Assembly (NCBI RefSeq): GCF_000348985.1
Contig: NC_035931.1
Location: forward strand, 62,001 to 126,000
Origin: Huiozyma naganishii CBS 8797
Taxonomy: Eukaryota; Ascomycota; Saccharomycetes; Saccharomycetales; Saccharomycetaceae
Direction: 5' to 3'
Length of the DNA stretch: 64,000 nt
How positions within the stretch are numbered: position 1 is the first letter of the stretch; each line of letters opens with the position of its first letter. Under the pieces are notes generated by a model. The model did not search any database. It had not been told where the DNA came from and saw nothing but the letters and a program-made list of their open reading frames with translations. Positions 58,201 to 64,000 of this stretch are shown one piece after another. The translations under genes and the position numbers were made by a program.

Positions 58201-59172
58201 CGCGGAAGTGCCCATCTGACCTACGTTAAGCCCCCAAAGGTAGCACTGTCCGTCTTGCGAGATAGCCGCAGAGTGGATCCTTGAGCAACTGACGGAGGTG
58301 ATTCGGGGTCCACTTGTGGTGGGAAATCCTGGGAATCGTATACGACGCGGGACTGCACAGCATGCATTCTCGTCGTAGTTTGCAGTGGAGGAGTGACCCA
58401 ACTGTGCGAAGCTGTTCCACCCCCATGAGAGAACCGCACCGTCCTCACAGAGGACTACCGTATGGTGTTCGCTTGAGGCAAGTTGTAGCACAAGGGAGGG
58501 CATCTTTGCCACGCGGGTAAATCCGAGCTGTGGGCTGCCGTTGCTGTTGTTCCCCCGGCTGGCAAGTCTCCCCCTGGAGCTGTTCCCCGCGGTGTAAAGG
58601 GTCCCATCATTCAGGACCAATGTCGAGTAGTACTTGGTCACCTTAGCGGCGACGATTCTCTTGTCAAGGGAGGGGAATGCCCCCGGAGCCGGACCCCTCT
58701 CTGCCGGCAGTTGGTCCACATGCAACTGGTAGAAGTTCTGCCTGTCGTCCTTGTGTCCTGTACCCAGCTGGTAGTTCGTGTTGGACCCGAGGGTGAGTAC
58801 GTGCGATGCATCTGTGGGGGTACTGTCCACGGTGGTCCACTCAATCTGTATACGGCGGCGCGGGCCCCATTTGTAGGAGAGTCCGCGTGGGTGTCTCGCC
58901 GCGGACAGCCACTTGCAACGGTACAACTCCAGTGGAGTGAGTCCCTCTCTGTCCCTTGCGTTGGATATGTGCCCACGACGGCCCCCTGGGGTCTCTGCCC
59001 ACTCTTGAGCCCACCGTGAGTATACCCGCTCTGCGATGTGCAAGTGTCCTCGGTCTAGCAACAAGTGTAGCGGCGTGTACCCGCTCTCGCACTCCTGCGC
59101 GTGCGGATCGGGCAACCCTGGCCCACCGACCACGCTGACGAGACACGACCAGTCCCTCTTGTACACGTCCAT
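55201..59172 (-). CDS. Ankyrin/RCC1/BTB protein, IBtk-like
   Basis: This 1323-residue protein has N-terminal ankyrin-type repeats (SGYTPLHLLLDRGHLHIAERV, then EGLTPLELYRC). Four or more RCC1-type repeats follow at about residues 120-340 (LTLGSNTNYQLGTG, LYTAGNSSRGRL, VLSWGWNSFAQLG, CYLWGLNVGQMG). Two BTB/POZ-like regions follow (around GEGPLCRCDRTLLKSKC near 620 and TIVQLNDGIVYAHSFILATR near 750). The C-terminus is long, charged and disordered. This domain order is that of animal IBtk and fission yeast Btb proteins, Cullin-3 type adaptors in those organisms. I know no S. cerevisiae counterpart, and in that species DFG5 and RNT1 flank no such gene. The start is the first ATG. Substrate and partners are unknown. 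Confidence 0.8.
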   Translation of the reverse strand: MDVYKRDWSCLVSVVGGPGLPDPHAQECESGYTPLHLLLDRGHLHIAERVYSRWAQEWAETPGGRRGHISNARDREGLTPLELYRCKWLSAARHPRGLSYKWGPRRRIQIEWTTVDSTPTDASHVLTLGSNTNYQLGTGHKDDRQNFYQLHVDQLPAERGPAPGAFPSLDKRIVAAKVTKYYSTLVLNDGTLYTAGNSSRGRLASRGNNSNGSPQLGFTRVAKMPSLVLQLASSEHHTVVLCEDGAVLSWGWNSFAQLGHSSTANYDENACCAVPRRIRFPGFPTTSGPRITSVSCSRIHSAAISQDGQCYLWGLNVGQMGTSASSAEHAHTDTHYAGHPGHIEQRPVVVQLPAGVQQVLCTEFATFVRAKGNTLHVLSNYTTRTFKVPLPRGKGYRAPDPFNHFTRRDVPNGIVDMKCSNKFGNNIAFRFECGRLGTISIREESRSMWSNITNNVLPVNLTWSPNYKFDNCRDFDIATSGRIVLCTAAGQVYKATGDSQQGFEMIHSGKLVSGHALRVSCDSTFGSFLVLKDETTHIAANYGRDNLINEFATHSPWGSTDEGVDSLIFGMRGQDTDSTRSLITLQASGSNQFEEYSVPQSGPSRRQSDGNVVFLYGEGPLCRCDRTLLKSKCQRFVKSLQTTGQFMTEDGNITFTLQDSFESDRWNIAVAAPANFPVGDALAHFVHFLYTDGKPTKQQFTSLIFNLAEDALHFRKLNSYLQELLQLCLNYSPSQETLLEKPDTIVQLNDGIVYAHSFILATRMAFFKTWNKREWARRDADNMKVIAIPAMSIEHFVCFLKYAYASGYKESVSDVPHGKSFFECLQFLLELLQFSDRFLMIPYMTFLEALIATYITGDTVLLILINAHYCNAHMLSMLCCSFICMHVGILFTADNMPILRDSFTPQLWHLLEGTLRDSREPKLATHLHMPVPWYEDHSVNWLSLFKNNIKAFNDKFISQDRPFEPLFDLKVVDLKPKSTSRRGSIAIDKTRRQSSSVGRLKGNSASARRKSSFANQVPVEILRRNSVRPSVDTSAIEDTDEFIEVKKKSKRRDSEQSKPIGPVTKQTPTSRASISEIVIHSEDQSTTDLPSLLTPPSSSKADVSTSGSTEDVSSSKGPRVFKKTSQKERRKNSAVDGGSNDKSGKKPVWGTSTVPKSKTKDEKSNNSGSKSTPLPSLLNGVTPDIKQQRKRGKKKPLADEGSSVKITEFVSSGNPGGIKPYMTSTKSEINEIAATFSDPTAEHRTSVEEQIAALEFEKWFAKESAKVQINLKKDANNLQAVYASTDNFPEFFGGQEGKPKKKVKAKFPSKRKVAKSDVKDVIR

Positions 59173-59297
59173 GGTCTCCAGCAACCCAAGCAGCTCAGTC
59201 GATGCAGTGCTTGGTAGTTGTGAAACGGTGTCTTAATACTAACGAGATGAGATACTTAGATATAACAGTTGCACGTACCCACGGATTCGAGGGTACT

Positions 59298-60719
59298 TCA
59301 GAACAGCATCCAGATGGACCCACCTGCGAGGGTCCCCAGGATGACCGTGGTGACAATCGCTGCGCCCGCTTTGTCCTTCCCTCTGATGTTGAGACTGTTT
59401 GCGAAGACGTTAGTGGCCGTCGAGTTGAGTCCGGCGGATGCGTCCCCGACGGAGGACCCACCGGCTGCAGCGGTGTAGGGTGCCGGTCTGTCGTGTACGA
59501 GCAGGTAGTTCATGACTTCGAGTGCGCTCATCTGTTCCCCCAAACCGTACATGCCGTCCCAACCTGAATGCTGCCAATTGAGTCCACAAGTGTGACCGTC
59601 TGTACCTCCAGAGCAGGACTGTGCCGCCGCCTGGGCAGAGGATTGCATCAGTGGGTCGATTGTCGATGCAGTAGAGGGCACTAGTACAGCCGTGAAGGAG
59701 AGCATCCGGGAGAAGATCGCCTTGAAAGTCCGCTGATCGTTGTTACACTTGCCCGTATCCTGGCAAGCGGACTCGAACATGATGCTGTCCCTGAAGAAGT
59801 AGGTCGTTGCACCCTTCAGGATACGGTTGACACGGTCCTCCCACACGGAGGACCCGTTTGTTGCGTTGTACATGAACGCAGTACCCCCCAGGACGACCCC
59901 ATGGTTGTAGGACCATTCGAAAGTAGTGATTGTAGTACAGTTATCCTCTATGTTGGCGCCGTCGAATACGTTTGCGGTGTCCCCGAGGACGACATACCCC
60001 ACGCTGACCATCCAGTCGAACACTTGGTCCGCGACGTCTAAGTAAGTAGAGTTACCAGTGTACCTTCCAAGTCTTGCCGCAAGGTTGAACAGACAAGCGT
60101 TGGAGATGGTGTTCTTGTAGTTGTACCCTGAGTTCCACGTGAAGATCTGCCAGCGTAGTCCACCGCCGCAGTGTTGAGTGTCCCAACGGGCCCACATCGT
60201 GTTGAACACTGCCTGTGACATGGCGAGCCACCCTGGAACTCCATCTTTCGTCGGTTTCGTGAAATTCCGTTCGACGGCGTCCATGATGGTGAGCCCCCAT
60301 ATACCTTGGTCATCGTTCCCCTCTACCATGGTCTGGTTCTCAGGGATGTAGTCGTAGTTGTTCCCCGTTTGAGCGATGAAGGCGTCCATGAGGAGTGTCT
60401 CGTACGTCGAGTTCTGGCAGAGGAACCAGTTCTCGATCATCCCGCCAAAGGCCTCGCCCGCGTGCCACCAGTAGTAAGGTGGCTGGAACATGCCCACGGT
60501 CCCACCGTACCTGGTTCCGCTGTAGTAGTCGAGGAGACCGTCTGTGACGAGGGCGGTTGCGGAACAGACTGGGTCGAGGGAGAGGGCGCTGGCGCCCGTG
60601 AACAACGTGAACAACGTGAGCGAAGCGAGCGTTGTGAGCGTTGTGAACGGCGCGCCAGTAGATGTGATCGATGAGAGCTTCGCTCTCATCGCTCTGAGCA
60701 TCGATACAAGTGTATTCAT
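59298..60719 (-). CDS. DFG5: GPI-anchored mannosidase-like cell wall protein
   Basis: Dfg5 is a GH76 family, GPI-anchored plasma-membrane protein that helps link cell-wall proteins to glucan. From the ATG at 60719 the product is 473 residues (yeast 458). It has a signal peptide (hydrophobic TTLASLTLFTLFTGASA), the catalytic EGNDDQGIWGL, WWHAGEAFGGMIENW, and GLRWQIFTWNSGYNYKNTIS. The C-terminus has a Ser/Ala-rich stretch and a hydrophobic GPI-addition tail (AAIVTTVILGTLAGGSIWMLF). The frame is open up to an ATG at 60842, adding 41 residues with MET repeats; this would bury the signal peptide, so a later start is preferred. ATGs at 60701 and 60689 are also possible. Synteny (YMR238W) favours DFG5 over DCW1. 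Confidence 0.93.
   Translation of the reverse strand: MNTLVSMLRAMRAKLSSITSTGAPFTTLTTLASLTLFTLFTGASALSLDPVCSATALVTDGLLDYYSGTRYGGTVGMFQPPYYWWHAGEAFGGMIENWFLCQNSTYETLLMDAFIAQTGNNYDYIPENQTMVEGNDDQGIWGLTIMDAVERNFTKPTKDGVPGWLAMSQAVFNTMWARWDTQHCGGGLRWQIFTWNSGYNYKNTISNACLFNLAARLGRYTGNSTYLDVADQVFDWMVSVGYVVLGDTANVFDGANIEDNCTTITTFEWSYNHGVVLGGTAFMYNATNGSSVWEDRVNRILKGATTYFFRDSIMFESACQDTGKCNNDQRTFKAIFSRMLSFTAVLVPSTASTIDPLMQSSAQAAAQSCSGGTDGHTCGLNWQHSGWDGMYGLGEQMSALEVMNYLLVHDRPAPYTAAAGGSSVGDASAGLNSTATNVFANSLNIRGKDKAGAAIVTTVILGTLAGGSIWMLF
60601..60691. repeat. 9-bp repeats and GCGAAGC hairpins in DFG5 5' coding region
   Basis: Units of the form GAACAACGT (twice), GAGCGAAGC and GAGCGTTGT (twice) are arrayed at about 60600-60644. 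They fold as ACAACG (60611-60616) against CGTTGT (60630-60635) around GCGAAGC. A second, perfect 10-bp stem with a 3-base loop covers 60669-60691 (CGATGAGAGC, TTC, GCTCTCATCG); its minus-strand loop is also GCGAAGC. Confidence 0.8.
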
Positions 60720-60792
60720 CGTCGAGACGGGCGTCTTCTTCGCAGTCTTCCCCGTCCTCACTTCCCTAGTCCCCTCCGTCCTCTCCGTCACC

Positions 60793-60828
60793 GTCTCCAT
60801 CGTCTCCATCGTCTCCATCGTCTCCATC
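60793..60828. repeat. Four 9-bp GTCTCCATC repeats
   Basis: Four tandem copies of a 9-bp unit lie just upstream of the proposed DFG5 start. On the minus strand they read as repeated Met-Glu-Thr codons, in frame with DFG5. A TATA-like TATATAAA lies on the minus strand near 60907-60914, so these may be in the leader. Confidence 0.85.
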
Positions 60829-61110
60829 CTTGCCGTCAGCATCTCCCGTGTCTTCGTCGTCGTCGTCGTCTTCGAGTGTTTGAATTAAAGAGGCGCAGAG
60901 CGCAGTTTATATAGTGATGCCCAGGGACAGCTACTAGGCTTGTGGTTGCGCAGCGGCCCAGCTGGACACTTGCTCGGGTCTTTGAGGTCGCCGTAGTGAC
61001 CGTCGGAGGCACGTTGACCGGCTGACCAAGGTGGAAAGTGATGTGATGTGACAATGTGACAGGATACCATATTGAATTGGAATACGGCATTGCAAGTGCG
61101 GTCAGGCGAC

Positions 61111-61153
61111 GCCCAGTTGGGCCCAGTTGGGTCGCTTCGCAACCCAACTGGGC
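61111..61153. terminator. Strong hairpin after TAF9
   Basis: GCCCAGTTGGGT at 61121-61132 is a perfect 12-bp inverted copy of ACCCAACTGGGC at 61142-61153. The 9-bp spacer can add two further base pairs around a small loop (GCGAAGC on the minus strand). The left arm is preceded by a direct copy of its first 10 bases (61111-61120). It lies 19 bp beyond the TAF9 stop codon, on the transcribed side, so it would sit in the TAF9 3' untranslated RNA. A role in termination or RNA stability is inferred. Confidence 0.6.
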
Positions 61154-61171
61154 AACAGCGCTTGCGGTGAA

Positions 61172-61633
61172 TCAGTCCCTTGCGTTCAAACAGTACTTCT
61201 CTGGGGGCAACCGAACCCCCCATGAGCCCATCACCTGGGGCAAATTCTTCTTGTTCCTCTCCTGTGCCAGTTGCAACGCCAGTTCCTTCGGTGCCGTTGG
61301 CTTGAACTGGTACTGCGTGCGGGACGCAATGGCCAACCGGACGTCCTCCAGCGAGGGTCCCTCGTTTGTAGCCGTGGCAGACGTTGTGCCCGAGGCAGCG
61401 GCCGGTCCACCACCACTGGTGGCACCCGCGGCACCCGTACCAGTGCCCTGCGCCCCGCCGTAGTCCCTGTAGGCCATGGCGTCTCTGAGCACTCCACGGG
61501 TATACCTGTGTGCAAAGTCCATCAGTTGCAAGGGCACCCTCTCGTCGTACCGGTGTATAGCCTGCGACGCAAGCAACAGGTGCAGAAGCCGCACGTCTCT
61601 GGGTAGTTCCTCCTGCGGCGTGTCCCCGACCAT
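61172..61633 (-). CDS. TAF9: TFIID and SAGA subunit Taf9
   Basis: Taf9 is a histone-fold protein shared by TFIID and SAGA, pairing with Taf6. The 153-residue product is close to yeast (157). The histone fold spans the N-terminus (PRDVRLLHLLLASQAIHRYD, VPLQLMDFAHRYTRGVLRD). An Ala/Gly/Thr-rich insert at about residues 60-92 separates it from EDVRLAIASRTQYQF. The C-terminal FKPTAPKELALQLAQERNK is typical of the family. The start is the first ATG. It is divergent from MBF1; TATATATAAA lies between them near 61661-61671. In S. cerevisiae TAF9 is YMR236W. Confidence 0.95.
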   Translation of the reverse strand: MVGDTPQEELPRDVRLLHLLLASQAIHRYDERVPLQLMDFAHRYTRGVLRDAMAYRDYGGAQGTGTGAAGATSGGGPAAASGTTSATATNEGPSLEDVRLAIASRTQYQFKPTAPKELALQLAQERNKKNLPQVMGSWGVRLPPEKYCLNARD

Positions 61634-61750
61634 CCTTGTCGTCCTGGTCCTCTACTCGTTGTATATATAAAGAAAGTTGTTATTCAGTGGCAAATATCGA
61701 CGTCTTGACCACCACTACAGGACGAACAAGAAGCACAGAAGACGCTGAGG

Positions 61751-62206
61751 ATGTCTGATTGGGATACGAACACTGTGATTGGGAGCAGGGCGCGCGGCGG
61801 CGGTGCCGGTGGTGGTCCAAGACAGACCGTTGCGAGGACCGCAGGAGCGATCAACGCTGCGAGAAGACAAGGGCTTGTCGTGTCCGTGGACAAGAAGTAC
61901 GGGACGACGAACGCCAAGGGGGACAACGAGGGCCAGCGGTTGACGAAAGTGGACCGGGAGACGGACATCGTGAAGCCGAAGCGTGTGGAGGCCTCCGTCG
62001 GGAAGGCCATCGCGCAGGCCCGTGCTGCGAAACAGCTCTCGCAGAAGGAGCTCGCCACGAAGATCAACGAGAAACCCACTGTGATCAACGACTACGAGGC
62101 CGCGAGGGCGATCCCCAACCAGCAGGTGCTGGGCAAATTGGAGAGAGCGCTGGGCGTGAAGCTTAGAGGCAAGAACGTCGGTGAACCGCTGTTCAAGAAG
62201 AAATGA
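61751..62206 (+). CDS. MBF1: Multiprotein bridging factor 1
   Basis: Mbf1 is a conserved coactivator (bridging Gcn4 and TBP) that also helps prevent frameshifting at stalled, collided ribosomes. The 151-residue product equals the yeast length. It has the N-terminal MBF1 domain ([34 protein letters not shown]) and a C-terminal helix-turn-helix ([20 protein letters not shown]). It ends GEPLFKKK. The start is the first ATG. In S. cerevisiae it is YOR298C-A on chromosome XV, so it is one of the XV-type genes interleaved here. Confidence 0.97.
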   Translation: MSDWDTNTVIGSRARGGGAGGGPRQTVARTAGAINAARRQGLVVSVDKKYGTTNAKGDNEGQRLTKVDRETDIVKPKRVEASVGKAIAQARAAKQLSQKELATKINEKPTVINDYEAARAIPNQQVLGKLERALGVKLRGKNVGEPLFKKK

Positions 62207-62348
62207 ACGCAGGGGACTCCCAGCACTACAAGCCACCACCGTATCTACTGCAAGCACCACTAGAAGCAGCCACTGCGCTGCACGTATGTAACGCACTCGT
62301 TGTGTAGACTTTAACTGAAAACTTTTCACTTGAACCACGACCGCTGCC

Positions 62349-62373
62349 ACTACTACTACTACTACTACTACTA
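62349..62373. repeat. CTA trinucleotide repeat upstream of RNA1
   Basis: A run of ACT/CTA triplets lies 25-50 bp before the RNA1 start and is probably in its 5' leader. Similar CTA runs occur after TPS3 and after HSP30. Confidence 0.7.
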
Positions 62374-62397
62374 GAACCAAGTAGTAGTACCACCACG

Positions 62398-63549
62398 ATG
62401 AAGTACTCTATTGCTGGGCAGGCGTTGAAGTTGTCCTCCGCTGAGGACATGCGGCCGCACGTCGAGGCGCTTCTTGCGCTGGAGACCTGTACAGTGTTGG
62501 ACATGTCCGGGAACACTCTTGGTGTCGAGGCGTCCCGTGTGCTCGCCGAGGCGATAGAGAACCCGAGGGTGCGGGACCACTTGTTGGAGGCCAACCTCGC
62601 TGACTTGTACACGTCGCGGCTCGTTGACGAAGTTGTCGAGTCCCTAGGGTGTCTCGTCGGGGCACTGCTCAAGTGTGAGAAGTTGCACACGGTGGATCTC
62701 TCAGATAACGCGCTTGGGTTGCGTACGATTGACCACTTAGAGAGGTTTATCGGTGGGGCCAAACCCTTGAGACACCTGTACTTGAGTAACAACGGGATGG
62801 GACCCTTTGCTGGGGAGAGGATCGGTAAAGCCCTGCATAAGCTGGCTAAAGTCCAAGCACCAGAGGACAAGGCATCTGGGCTGCTCCAGACGTTTGTGTG
62901 CGGACGTAACAGGCTCGAGAACGGTGCGATGCCCGGGATCGCTCTCGGTCTTCGTGCTCACGGCGCGGAACTCCAATGCGTCCGGCTGTTCCAGAACGGG
63001 ATCCGTCCTCGTGGGATCGCCCAATTGCTCGACCATGGGCTCTGCCACGTCCCCACACTTCGCACCCTTGACCTCCAGGACAACACTTGCACTCTTCGTG
63101 GGTCCCAAGCTTTGGCACGCACATTGCCCCGCTGGGCAACAACTTTGGAGGAACTTAACCTCAACGACTGTCTACTCAAGGGTCTAGGTGCATCGCAAGT
63201 GCTTGCAGTGCTTAAGAAGGAACGCTTCCCTCGTCTGCACACCCTCAAGCTAGAGTACAACGAGATCACTCAGCAGACTCTCGAGGAAGCACTCGTCGCG
63301 GCCATCGAGGCAGACCACTTGCCCCAATTGCACCACCTCGAGATCAACGGGAACCGGTTTGAGGAGGACTCCACGGCACTCAACACCCTCGCTGACAGGT
63401 TCGATGATTTGGAACTCGATGACTTGGAGGAGGAAGATAGTGATGAGGAAGAGGACGAGGACGATGAGGAAAGCGATGCTGAGAGTGACGACGACGCCGA
63501 TGCTGAAGTTGACGCCCTCGCAAAGGAACTCGCCGGCGCATCGATCTAG
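62398..63549 (+). CDS. RNA1: Ran GTPase-activating protein
   Basis: Rna1 stimulates GTP hydrolysis by Ran in the cytoplasm, giving direction to nuclear transport. The 383-residue product is built of about eleven leucine-rich repeats of the ribonuclease-inhibitor type (TVDLSDNALG, HLYLSNNGMGPFAGERI, VRLFQNGIRPRGI, TLKLEYNEIT). A short highly acidic tail follows at about residues 335-368 (EEEDSDEEEDEDDEESDAE). The C-terminus is shorter than in yeast (407). The start is the first ATG. In S. cerevisiae it is YMR235C, next to TAF9, and it is convergent with TRI1 here. Confidence 0.96.
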   Translation: MKYSIAGQALKLSSAEDMRPHVEALLALETCTVLDMSGNTLGVEASRVLAEAIENPRVRDHLLEANLADLYTSRLVDEVVESLGCLVGALLKCEKLHTVDLSDNALGLRTIDHLERFIGGAKPLRHLYLSNNGMGPFAGERIGKALHKLAKVQAPEDKASGLLQTFVCGRNRLENGAMPGIALGLRAHGAELQCVRLFQNGIRPRGIAQLLDHGLCHVPTLRTLDLQDNTCTLRGSQALARTLPRWATTLEELNLNDCLLKGLGASQVLAVLKKERFPRLHTLKLEYNEITQQTLEEALVAAIEADHLPQLHHLEINGNRFEEDSTALNTLADRFDDLELDDLEEEDSDEEEDEDDEESDAESDDDADAEVDALAKELAGASI

Positions 63550-63604
63550 TGTTACAAGTTTGCTACGTACGTTCGTACAGATATATAGACAGAACGACCC
63601 TGGA

Positions 63605-64000
63605 TTACTTGTCCCCCTCCACAACCTCTTCCGGCTTGAAGAGGTGGTCGCTGAGGATCTTGTTCAGTTGGAACATGGTCATCTTGCGGCCGAACACGGG
63701 CTGCATTGCTTCGTCACAGAAGATCTCACGCCGGTCAGCAGGGTTCTGTAACTCGTGCGCCTTGATGTAGTCCCATACCCCACGGACAACCTCAGTCCTG
63801 GGCAACCGTGCCGCACCGAGGAACTGCGCAAGCTTCTCACTCAATACTAACTCCCTTGCGGCAAGCCCCTTCGGTGCACCATCACCTTTCGTCTTCTTGC
63901 TTGTCTTCTTCTTGCTCACCTTCTTCGTCACTTTGCTTGGGGCAGTGGGTCTCCTCTGCACCCGCTCAGCGAACTCCTGCTTGTCCACGAGCACCATTGG
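63605..64000 (-). CDS. TRI1: SWIB-domain protein, partial at right edge
   Basis: The C-terminal part of a SWIB/MDM2-fold protein runs off the right edge. A basic Lys-rich linker (KVTKKVSKKKTSKKTKG) precedes the SWIB domain (LAARELVLSEKLAQFLGAAR, TEVVRGVWDYIKAHELQNP, MTMFQLNKILSDHL). The Met at 63997 is probably internal: yeast Tri1 and Uaf30 are about 226-228 residues and have a DEK-C domain before this point. Synteny with RNA1 favours TRI1 (YMR233W) over its paralogue UAF30 (YOR295W); both are nuclear, and Uaf30 works in RNA polymerase I initiation. Roughly 90 residues lie outside the window. Confidence 0.8.
   Translation of the reverse strand, partial: PMVLVDKQEFAERVQRRPTAPSKVTKKVSKKKTSKKTKGDGAPKGLAARELVLSEKLAQFLGAARLPRTEVVRGVWDYIKAHELQNPADRREIFCDEAMQPVFGRKMTMFQLNKILSDHLFKPEEVVEGDK

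Noticed and set aside
60720..60842. N-terminal extension of DFG5 with Met-Glu-Thr repeats as part of the mature gene.
   Set aside because: It is open in frame, but would place about 60 hydrophilic residues before the signal peptide. It is more likely to be 5' leader, though not excluded.

Overview
The window is a gene-dense piece of a budding-yeast chromosome (Saccharomycetaceae). Nearly every long open frame is recognisably the orthologue of a Saccharomyces cerevisiae gene. Genes are uninterrupted except RPL20, which has a yeast-type intron with a TACTAAC branch point and a split start codon. Promoters carry classic yeast elements: Rap1 sites at RPL20, RRPE and PAC at NOP58, PAC at RNT1, a CCAAT box at COX7 and CACGTG boxes at FAA1. 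Coding DNA looks fairly GC-rich for this family, and several promoters are GC-rich. That would fit a GC-rich Kazachstania-like species such as K. naganishii, but this is a guess from composition, not a species identification.

Gene order follows S. cerevisiae chromosome XIII from SAP30 (YMR263W) down to TRI1 (YMR233W), in reverse. Left part (1-22 kb): SAP30 start (cut by the edge), a TatD nuclease (YMR262W), TPS3, TIF11, TRM732, ROY1, PET111, COX7, GFD1, two tandem copies of the YMR253C-type membrane protein, a YMR252C-like gene, HOR7 and GAD1. Middle (22-40 kb): SPE2, LTN1, GNT1, FAA1, a broken hAT DNA transposon, COA6, HSP30 and a relic open frame. Right part (40-64 kb): a SUN-family gene (YMR244W), ZRC1, an SPS4-like gene, RPL20, NOP58, YHM2, CUS1, RNT1, a large ankyrin/RCC1/BTB protein, DFG5, TAF9, MBF1, RNA1 and the C-terminal part of TRI1.

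Several genes here (SPE2, GNT1, FAA1, SPS4, NOP58, MBF1) lie on chromosome XV in S. cerevisiae, the sister region of this stretch from the whole-genome duplication. Finding XIII-type and XV-type genes interleaved, with other expected ancestral neighbours missing, indicates a post-duplication species that lost a different set of duplicates.

The genes are mostly housekeeping: trehalose synthesis, translation and ribosome biogenesis, mRNA splicing and processing, mitochondrial respiration, lipid activation, polyamine synthesis, zinc storage, cell wall and transcription. No operon-like system or new defence system is visible. The least explained parts are a perfect five-copy 85-bp minisatellite between TPS3 and TIF11, a decayed hAT element, a 1.4-kb convergent gap holding a possible frameshifted minus-strand gene, the large ankyrin/RCC1/BTB gene with no S. 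cerevisiae counterpart I can name, and short repeats with GCGAAGC hairpins around the DFG5 5' end.
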